Source: Anastrepha obliqua
Taxonomy: Eukaryota > Arthropoda > Insecta > Diptera > Tephritidae
DNA: 64,000 nt
Direction: 5' to 3'
Assembly (NCBI RefSeq): GCF_027943255.1
Contig: NC_072893.1
Coordinates: forward strand, 88,605,784-88,669,783
The position numbers and the translations under genes are program-made. Positions 56,517 through 64,000 of this stretch are shown here, piece by piece (positions within the stretch are counted from its first letter, which is position 1; every line of letters starts with the position of its first letter). The notes under the pieces are model-generated. The model was not told the DNA's origin and did no database searches. It worked only from the letters and a program-made list of their open reading frames with translations.

Positions 56517-57808
56517 CGAAGGGTGCCTTTTATATGTCGTGATTAGAGAACAAAAACAAATTTTAATCATCGAAAATCACTTTATTGCTTTTCAAAATAC
56601 TCTCCATGAAGATCTATACACTTTTGCATGCGGTTGAACCAATTGTCGAAGCACTTTTGTCCCTCTGAATGAGGTACCGCCAAAACATGCATTCTGAATG
56701 CCACAACCGCTTCTTCAGGTGTCGAAAAACGTTGACCTCTCAGTTTGTTTTTTACGTACGGGAATAAAAAGAAGTCATTCGGTGCCAAGTCAGGACTATA
56801 CGGCGGATGACCCATTAATTCGATGTTTTGGGTGCTCAAAAATGCAGTTGTTTGAGCCGATGTGTGAGAGCTCGCATTGTCCTGGTGAAGAGTGATCCGT
56901 CTTTGGCGATTGGTTTTCCTTATTTCTTGGAAGACAACTGGCAAACAAATGGTTGTGTACCACTCAGAATTTACTGTTCTGCGTTGTTCTAGTGGTACGG
57001 TTGCGACATGTCCAGTTTTTCCGAAAAAACAGGCGACCATTTGCTTGGAAATGCTTCGTGCGCGAACAACTTTTGTTGTATTTGGCTCATCTTGAAACAC
57101 CCATACAGTCGACTGCTGTTTACTTTCGAGCTCATACGCGTAAATCCATGATTCATCACCGGTCACGATGTTATAGACGTGTTTCGAAGCCCCGCGATCG
57201 TATTTTTTGAGCATTTCCTTCGACCAATCGACACGAGCCTTTTTTTGAGCGATTGACAAATTGTGTGGGATCCAACGCGAACAAATTTTTTTGACAGTCA
57301 AATGTTTATGCAATATTGAATGTATGCTGGTCTCACCAATGCCTAAGATTGTCTCAATCTCACGATAAGTCACATGACGATCTTGCAATATCAGTTCGCG
57401 CACAGCATCAATGGTTTTCGGAACAACAACTGATTTTGGACGACCTTCACGAAATTCGTCTTGGAGTGAACTACGACCACGATTGAATTCACCATACCAT
57501 CGATAAACACTGGTCCTTGATGGAGCTTCATCGCCAAAAAATGAATTAAGTTCATCCATGCAATGTTGCTGAGTTAATCCACGTCGAAAGTTGTAAAAAA
57601 TAATCGCACGAAAATGTTCACGATTTAATTCCATTTTTGGACCGAGATGAATCTTTTAAGTTACTGTAAACAACACAAATAGCGCTGGTATTTCAAAACG
57701 TTCTGAGTACGTAAAAGCCAAAAAATGTCAAACTTTGCGATACAGCTGTCAGTTGCCAGATTGCAACACCAGGGTTGCCAAATCCCGACATATACAAGGC
57801 ACCCCTCG
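56517..57808 (-). mobile_element. intact mariner (D,D34D) element, copy 2
   Basis: The TIRs are CGAAGGGTGCCTTTTATATG at the left and, read inward from the right, CGAGGGGTGCCTTGTATATG. Both continue TCG-GATT, about 28 bp with few mismatches. TA duplications lie at 56515-56516 and 57809-57810. Length 1292 bp, the normal mariner size. The transposase gene is uninterrupted. Structurally a potential active copy or a source for copy 1. Confidence 0.95.
56582..57634 (-). CDS. mariner transposase
   Basis: 350 aa, full length for mariner. The N-terminal paired HTH region spans residues 1-115 (NFRRGLTQQHCMDELN, GRPKSVV linker, YREIETILGI). The WIPHNL motif starts at 121. The catalytic triad is D160 (TGDESWIY), D252 (HQDNASSH) and D287 (SPDLAPND), with 34 residues between the last two, the mariner D,D34D signature. 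It would bind the TIRs and catalyse cut-and-paste insertion at TA in the nucleus. All key residues are present. Copy 1 differs mainly by the 14-bp deletion and one nonsense change. The subfamily is not assigned with confidence. Confidence 0.95.
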   Translation of the reverse strand: MELNREHFRAIIFYNFRRGLTQQHCMDELNSFFGDEAPSRTSVYRWYGEFNRGRSSLQDEFREGRPKSVVVPKTIDAVRELILQDRHVTYREIETILGIGETSIHSILHKHLTVKKICSRWIPHNLSIAQKKARVDWSKEMLKKYDRGASKHVYNIVTGDESWIYAYELESKQQSTVWVFQDEPNTTKVVRARSISKQMVACFFGKTGHVATVPLEQRRTVNSEWYTTICLPVVFQEIRKTNRQRRITLHQDNASSHTSAQTTAFLSTQNIELMGHPPYSPDLAPNDFFLFPYVKNKLRGQRFSTPEEAVVAFRMHVLAVPHSEGQKCFDNWFNRMQKCIDLHGEYFEKQ

Positions 57809-57819
57809 TATTTATAATA

Positions 57820-58190
57820 TATGATATTTGCATGGAGCTCGCTTTACTTCAGAAAGGCGAACTAGACAAAATGTGTCGCCTCATTAAAGCACAATATGCA
57901 GGATTTCACTGTACAGTCGACGGAGAGCCTTATCTAACCCAATTAAACTTACGGCAGGAATTCGGCAAGACTGCATCCTTTCGGAATTCCTGTTTCTTAT
58001 CCATATTGTCGAGGTACTTATCGCAGCTATATACTGGAAGCTTGGAGGAGGCATTTTATGGCATCCAATACGCTTGCAGAACCTGGAAGATCCAACTTAT
58101 GCGGACTTCATAATGCTTCTCTCCAGCCAAAAAAACTATATGCAATCAAAACTGGACACTTTAGCATCCCACGCAGCAAACATATATACA
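57820..58190 (+). mobile_element. RTE-clade LINE relic (RT segment)
   Basis: Across frames the + strand gives LIKAQYAGFHCTVDGE, FRNSCFLSILSRYLSQLYTG, GIQYACRTWKIQL and TYADFIMLLSSQKNYMQSKL. This is equivalent to the RTE RT region around GVRQGC.LSP.LF, GI.W....LEDLDYADDI.LLS and the following helix. The catalytic YADD has become YADF. It lies immediately beside mariner copy 2. Confidence 0.65.
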
Positions 58191-58324
58191 TATTGAGTTG
58201 TTAAATAAGTTCATAGCGATTTTATATAATATATTATATATATTGTTTTTTTACAACGATTCGTTTGCTGCTTACCCTTTGCTAATATTCATTTGATATA
58301 ACTCTTTCTGCTCTACAAAACTAT

Positions 58325-59404
58325 CAGGTCAGTCCATAAGTAACGAAGTGGCATAGGCGAGTTTACAGCACGTAAATGGTTTGTAAAGTTAAAAAATGGC
58401 GACTCTGACGTCGATGACACGTCCCGCAGCGTAAGGCCTTCTGAATTCGATGAAAAACGTCTCAAATCACATTTGAAGGAGAACGGCCGCCAAACCAGTC
58501 GTGAATTGGCGATAAAAATGAACTTCGATTATAAATCGATTCTCAATCACCTTCATTCAATGGAATTTACCGAAAAATTGGGAGCCTGTGTGCCTCAAAA
58601 GCTCAACGAAAAAACAAAGAAAGTCGCCTTAAAATTCCTTCTCGCATTCTCGTCCGCAACATTGAGCAACACACTGTCACACCGACTCGTCACGGGAGAT
58701 GAGAAATGGTGCCTATTCATCATTATAAAGCAACGAAGGGAAATATAGTACAATCCGGATTCTCATCCAAAGATCATGGTATGTGTTTAGTGGGACTAGA
58801 AGGGCATATTGCACTGGTAAATGCTCGAAAAGAATGCCACGCTCAACAAGGAGCTCTACATTGCCCAGCTACACTGCGTGAACGAAGCTATTCGACCGAA
58901 AAGACCTGATCGACATGGTTAAACCATACTCCTTCACGACAATGCCAGACCACAAGTTGCACAAGTCGTCAAAGCCGCACGCCAAGAGCTCGAATGGGAG
59001 GTCCTTCAGCTTCCGCCGTATTCTTCGGACCGTGCACCGACCTATTACCATCTTTCTGCTCAAACTATATGAAGGGCGTTACCTTCGATAACAAAGAGCT
59101 CCTTAAAAACTGGCTCAAAAACTTTTTTGACACCAGATCAGGCGATTTTTGGTGGAACGGCATCAATAATTTGGTCGAGAGTTGGGAAGAGGTTGTAAAC
59201 AGCGACGGTGAATATATAAATAAACCCCAAAAACGATTTTGAATAATTGAAATCTTTATTTTGACTTTTACGCGCTCCATCGCTTGATTGTTCGTCTTCT
59301 GCAGCTTTCCAGTCCACAAGTATCAAATATAATTGACATACGACGCCATTTGCAAAAATTATAAATCTTCGCCCCTATTGCTTTATAATGCGCCACTTTA
59401 TTAA
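58325..59404 (+). pseudogene. decayed mariner with conserved 3' terminal block
   Basis: The relic starts near GGTCAGTCCATAAGTAACG. Coding text: ARKWFVKLKNGDSDVDDTSR, HLKENGRQTSRELAIKMNFD, GACVPQKLNEKTKKVAL, HRLVTGDEKWCLF (first catalytic D), LLHDNARPQVAQVV (second D), LPPYSSDRAPTYYHL (third D replaced by Y at D34 spacing) and FDTRSGDFWWNGINNLVESW up to SDGEYI. Frameshifts separate several of these pieces. The 3' non-coding block (59240-59404: AATCTTTATTTTGAC, CTGCAGCTTTCCAGTCCACA, TTGCAAAAATTATAAATCTT, TTAATTTTGCG) is the one found alone at four other sites. Confidence 0.85.
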
Positions 59405-59702
59405 TTTTGCGTAGTATAGTTTTTTCGCGGATTAAACCTCAGATGGAACAATTAGGGTGCATTTTACCAACAGAAAATATTTTCTTTTTGACTAACCACA
59501 CTTCAAAAGCATTCATACAAGTAACTGCTTCCGGAATACAAGTCCGGAAAATTATAAAAACTAGCAAATCGAGTTTTATTTTAGATTTGCCTTGCAGACC
59601 TCGTAATATAACTCAATCGTTCCGGGAATTTACATATACACCTACATCCATTTATATAATACGCTTACAAATACAAAAACACATACACATATATACACAA
59701 AG
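59405..59702. other. upstream flank of gene B
   Basis: About 300 bp between the mariner relic and the start codon. CA/TA-rich near 59640-59700, with no clear TATA/Inr pair. The 5' UTR or an upstream untranslated exon may lie here. Confidence 0.4.
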
Positions 59703-61888
59703 ATGGCTTTAAAGGACTCTACATCCGCTGAGAAGAACAATGCATCCGTCTATCACACAACTACAGTGCCAAAAAAGCCAAAGCGGCGTGACAAAAGTGA
59801 TTTGGGACCCAATTTCGTGGCGCCCGATGGCGGTTGGGGTTGGGTGGTTTGCATAGCAGCCGGACTGAGTAATGTAAGTTTCTGCGCATTGCACTTACTG
59901 TTTACTTATTATATTTTATTCCAGTAAAGTTTTCTTCCTCAGCTTTGCATGTACCCTCCCCTGCAACAATATGGTATGATTTATCGACAACGTTTGGTGT
60001 ACTTGGGATTCTCCGCCAAAGAGACTACGACAATAGCGAATGTTATGCTGAGCGTGTCGTCATTAGTGGGTAAATATAAATTGAATATGTAGTACTTTGT
60101 TTCATAATTAATTTGAAAAACATTTTCTCTTAATCATGGCGTTCGATTTTTGTCATTTTCAATTTCCTTTAGGCATTGTCAATGGTGCCATGTTTCGCCG
60201 CTTCTCATTTCGTCAGGTGGCCATCACCGGCAGTCTTTTGATATTCAGCGGAATTTTACTCACATCTTGGTGTACCACATTTTGGCATTATATTCTCTGT
60301 TTGTCAATTATATATGGTAAGTATGTGTCTCCATCGCTTATGGCTCCATTCTGTTCTGAATCTGGATTGTTCTGCTTCTTTTACTCCAAAACAGGTTTGG
60401 GTCAAGGCCTCAACGTGAGCGCCTTATCACTGGCTGTGAATACATACTTTAAAAACCGTCGTCGACGTGCAACTGCTTTTACCTGGACTATTACGGGTTT
60501 GGGGCCCATTATATTTCCACACTTCACTTCCCTTATATTGATATACTACGGTGGCCAGGGCACAATTCTAATTTATGCAGGCATTTCGTTGAATACGCTT
60601 TTGTGCGCTTTGACGCTGCAGCCGGTATTGTGGCACTCACCAAAACCGCAAAACGTTGCCGAGGAGGAGGTTAATGAGACAACGAAATCGCTGTCAATTC
60701 CTATTAGTGCCAATGAATTGGAATATGAATGTAAATACTGCCGGTATATGAAGCGCGATCGGGTCAGTGTGGTCGCACCGCTATACCCCATCGACGACAA
60801 TGAGTCGGATACATATAGTTACGAGTTTACCGAACCCGGCACTCCTCTGATGTCACGTGCCAACGATGGCTGGTTCGGCTCAAAGTCATCGCTGAACAGC
60901 TCAATACGCTTGAGAAATAGAATAGTACGCCATCTGTCGCTGAAAGCACCAATCGCTGAGGCGGAAAGGGATGGCGATGAAGATGATGATGCTGAGAAAG
61001 AGACGTTCAATTTGGAGAAGCCTAATCAAGTGAATATCGAACTTGCGCAACACGTTAATCGCACTGAAGAATTCCGTTGCACCTGCGCAGAGGAGAAGGC
61101 CGCACTACAAAAGCTCACCACTGATGAATTGCAGCATGAACAAGAAAAGTTGAAAGCGGCCGAAGAAGCTGAGGAATTAGTGCGGGAGAAAATGAGCTTT
61201 AGACAGAAAGTAGTTAAATTTTTCGATTTAGATCTGTTGAAAGATTTCACTTTTGTCAGTTTGGCACTCGGCATGACTGTGATGATGTTCGCCGAGATAA
61301 ACTTTTCGATTTTAATACCCTTCATTTTAGATCAATATGGTTACAACAATAAACAGATCTCTACTGCCTTGTCCATGCTAGGTGGCATGGACATTTCTGT
61401 GCGCTTCCTGACACCCTTCGTGCTAGAAAATGTTAAACTAAGCAATCAAGTGTTATTTGCTTTCGGTATCATCGCAATCTCGCTAGGTCGATTGCTGATT
61501 ACAATAACCGACTCATACTATGTGACACTGGGACTATTTGTGCTCATTGGTTTCGGAAGGGGCTTCCGCACAATCTTCTCATCCCTCATTATACCCACGT
61601 ATGTGCCTTTGAAACGTCTGCCAGCTGCATCTGGTCTACAACTTGTCTGCAACACTTTATTCTCGCTGTCCTTCGGGCCGCTTTTAGGTAAGAATCTGTG
61701 CGAAATTCAAACTTTCTGCTCCTAACCATGTTTTGCCATTTCCAGGTGTCATTACCGATGCAACAAGTTATACAATGACAATCCACTTTCTCAATTTGCT
61801 GACTTCTCTTGCTTTGTTAATGTGGCTGTTGGAGTATTTGGTGCGTCGCATGCTTGGACTGAAGCCTAAAACAACAATGGAGGACTAG
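59703..61888 (+). CDS. SLC16/monocarboxylate transporter-like MFS protein, gene B
   Basis: Coding exons: 59703-59873, 59943-60069, 60173-60316, 60395-61687, 61746-61888. Introns are GT..AG and 58-103 nt. They give 625 aa. Exons 1, 2, 3 and 5 have exactly the lengths and phases of gene A, and exon 4 is 36 nt shorter, within the cytosolic loop. The PDGGWGWVV signature is at about residues 42-50, TM1-6 run to LTLQPVLWH, and the loop carries CKYC (260-263), a TPLMSRANDGWFGS block and CTC (376-378). TM7-12 start at FTFVSLALG. Predicted plasma-membrane proton-linked carrier of monocarboxylate-type solutes; the substrate is unknown. No frameshift or premature stop, so both paralogues look functional. 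Confidence 0.95.
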
Positions 61889-62342
61889 CAGAATATTTAA
61901 TAGTAATTTTAAATTGTTATTTAGAAAGATTTAGTTCATAACTTGTATATATGTACTTACATATAATGTGTGCCCCAAAAAGGGCTGTCTATTTTGAAAA
62001 GAGCTATTTTGTAATAGGCGAACGCACAGCGCTGTTCTTTGACAACAGTCAGGTGTGAGAACTGAGATTTAGTCAATTAAATTGTGAATATTGTGATCCT
62101 GTAGGTTTGCTGCTTAAGTATTTTTTGGAAGGAACTTAAAGGATATGGAATTATCTGAAAGAGTCGGCACTGTACCATAATTGCCTGTGAAACCTGGGCA
62201 AAAGGACCAACCTCACTAGACGGTCATTATGGTGTATTACATTCTAATTACAACATAACATTCTTATTACAAGAAAAACAAAAACTTCAGAACTTTTACA
62301 AAGAGAAGCACTGCGTTATTTCGCTATTTCTAAATAGACGGC
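61889..62342. other. 3' flank of gene B
   Basis: Probable 3' UTR and intergenic DNA. No convincing AATAAA close to the stop codon and no repeat recognised. Confidence 0.4.
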
Positions 62343-62632
62343 TTGTACTTGTGCTTGGCCGAGCTTCTCCTCCTATTTGTGGCATGCGTCTTAATGTCGT
62401 TCCACAAATGGCGGGACCTACAGTTTCAAGCCGACTCCGAACGGCACATATTTTTATGAGGAGCTTTTTCATGGCAGAAATACACTCGGAGGTTTGCTAT
62501 TGCCTGCCGAGGGGCGACCGCTATTAGAAAAATGTTTTTATTAATTTTGCTTTCACCGAGATTCGAACCAACGACCTCTCTGTGAATTCCGAATGGTAAT
62601 CACGCACCAACCCATTCGATTACGGCGGTAAT
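62343..62632 (-). mobile_element. tRNA-derived SINE, minus-strand copy
   Basis: The minus strand has box A as TAATCGAATGG (one G-to-A decay) near 62612-62622 and an intact box B GGTTCGAATCTC (62558-62569). The body blocks are the same as in the copies at 24653 and 39601, down to CTCCTCCTATTTGTGG near the 3' end. The tail is short or lost. Confidence 0.85.
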
Positions 62633-62739
62633 TATTATTACTTATTAAAAATAGCGTAAGATTTTTGTCTGTCCGTTTGTTAGTCTGCCTGTAAAATATA
62701 TAATTTTAATGTAACGGCTGCATATTGGTTTCAGCAGGG

Positions 62740-62832
62740 ATAAGAGCTAGTTCCCCACACAGCATCACAATGGACCATGAGCCTAAGTGTGTCTTACAGT
62801 GGACCACCGATTCAACCTAACCTAACCTAATG
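62740..62832 (+). repeat. LINE-like 3' tail ending in CCTAA repeats
   Basis: CAGTGGACCACCGATTCAAC followed by CTAACCTAACCTAA. The RNase H LINE at 45830 also ends CGAACCTAACCT. Most likely the terminus of a LINE truncated just before its end. Confidence 0.45.
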
Positions 62833-63720
62833 TAACGGTGATGTTTCCCCGAAAATTAAGTTTTTTCCTCCTATTGCAAGTGCACACATACATCTGCAGT
62901 AATTTAATCCCTATTTTCTGAATTCGATAATAGAAAATTAGGATTTTATTTGGGTCTAAACCAATAAATACTACTACATGCATTAATTTGATCTGTACAA
63001 AAGTATAAAAACAAAAAAATATATATTTCTTTAAACGAATGTTTTTATTAAAGAAAACATAATAGAGATGTTATCAGAGCAAAGGTAAGCATTTGCCATG
63101 TTTTATTAATTTTTTAGTATGTAGGGAGAACCTTCGGAAAAACAATCAGTTATTGAAAAAAAAACTTTTCTGGGGGCAAATTTGATTCTAAAATGCGTGT
63201 AATCGGGTACTGTAGTACAGTATTTTGTGCGTGGCTACCATTTTGCTAGCCCCAGGCTCGAAACCCACTGTGGTCCAAACCCAAAAAAAGGATGTGTATA
63301 TGTATATACATATATATGTTGTATAATCGCTGAAATATAGGCATATATATAAACTATTCAGCCGATTTTGTTGATTCGATAGTTTCTATTCAATATTTGT
63401 GAAATTTAGTAAGAGGCGTGACAACCACAATACTCTTCTTCATGTAGGAGTTATGGCCAAATTGTTGCAAATTTCTTATTTCGAATTTTTTTTTTGCTTA
63501 GTACATTTTTTTAATAATATCCCAAATGTAGGCCCGTTCACAAATCTATTTATTCTGCAAAAATTCCTCTCACGCCTGTATTATTAAATTAAAATAAATT
63601 TTAGTTTTATTTAATAGCAGAAGCCCCAAAGTAGAGGTTTCGGTAATTTCAGGCATATTTTTTTAAATTAAAATAATTAAATACCATTTAAAAACAATTT
63701 GAAATCTGCTTGTTAGCCTA
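62833..63720. other. intergenic stretch, nothing recognised
   Basis: AT-rich, with a short TATATATA run near 63300-63345. Confidence 0.4.
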
Positions 63721-63729
63721 TAAACTATA

Positions 63730-64000
63730 ACCTATGACCTCAACCTGCTTACTGAAGCATTGCAGGAACAACTTCAAGGTACTGGCCTCAAGATCAATGC
63801 TAGAAAAACGAAATCACTGCATCTTAATGAGGTCACATCAGAGCCGGTTGCAGTGGACGCACAACAGTACGAAAGCGTAAAGAAAATTCTCTGCCTTGGC
63901 TGGATCGTCATCCCCGAAGGAGGCCCTGAGGTTGATGTTGAGAGTAGGAGTACTAAGGCTATTTCATCTCTTAACATCCTCGCGCCTTTGTAGCAAAATA
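63730..64000 (+). mobile_element. RTE-clade LINE fragment, runs off the window
   Basis: An open + strand frame reads LTEALQEQLQGTGLKINARK, TKSLHLNEV, VAVDAQQYESVKKILCLGWI, GGPEVDVESRSTKA and ISSLNILAPL. This is the region after the RT YADD box in RTE elements (GLKIN..KTK, V..F.YLGSI....GG..DV..RI.KA). The upstream YADD is not visible, and the sequence continues beyond the window edge. Confidence 0.82.

Noticed and set aside
62818..62832. Telomeric TTAGG-type repeat
   Set aside because: Only three units, internal, and flies lack this telomere; it is better explained as a LINE tail.
1..64000. CRISPR arrays, operons, ribosome binding sites, phage or plasmid features
   Set aside because: The sequence is eukaryotic with spliced genes and animal retrotransposons; no regularly spaced direct repeats were seen.

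Overview
The window is dipteran nuclear DNA. It is AT-rich, has short spliced introns with GT..AG ends, and is packed with insect transposons: Tc1/mariner families, Jockey, RTE and RNase H-bearing LINEs, tRNA-derived SINEs and MITEs. The mix of mariner types, in particular DD41D elements of the rosa/VS kind, and the repeat load point to a higher (acalyptrate) fly, most plausibly a tephritid fruit fly. The species call is inference. No bacterial-type features, rRNA genes, functional tRNA genes or CRISPR arrays are visible.

Only two ordinary host genes can be supported. Both are on the + strand and both encode SLC16-type monocarboxylate transporter-like MFS proteins: gene A (31331-33560, 637 aa) and gene B (59703-61888, 625 aa). 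Each has five coding exons. Four of the five are identical in length between the copies (171, 127, 144 and 143 nt), and all intron phases match, so they are tandem paralogues of one ancestral gene. They are now separated by about 26 kb, much of it transposons. A TATA/Inr-like core promoter lies just upstream of gene A.

Layout. 1-12 kb: a broken mariner, a decayed RNase H LINE, two long-armed foldback elements and a mariner scrap, in otherwise featureless AT-rich DNA. 12-31 kb: a SINE interrupted by a LINE 3' end, Tc1/DD41D/maT relics, a 238-bp MITE, LINE relics, an irritans-like mariner with a catalytic-core deletion, and a DD41-type element with E as third catalytic residue. 31-34 kb: gene A. 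34-46.5 kb: a 19-bp tandem repeat, a Tc1 relic, several RTE fragments in both orientations, SINE copies including a tail-to-tail palindrome, a Harbinger-like MITE, an intact DD41D transposon, a pogo/Tigger-like MITE, a second foldback copy and a LINE 3' end. 46.9-51.4 kb: a full-length Jockey-clade LINE with a perfect 12-bp target-site duplication, whose ORF2 is broken by an internal deletion. 51.8-59.4 kb: LINE relics, an RTE copy with a GAA-type tail, an intact mariner with TIRs and TA duplication, and a decayed mariner. 59.7-61.9 kb: gene B. 62-64 kb: a SINE, a LINE tail and the start of another RTE copy running off the window edge.

Best leads: two structurally intact Tc1/mariner elements; a recurrent mariner 3'-end-only family (five copies); several undescribed-looking non-autonomous elements; the tRNA-like SINE family and its palindromic tail fusion; and the cysteine motifs shared by the cytosolic loops of the two transporters. 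No wholly new multi-gene system was found.
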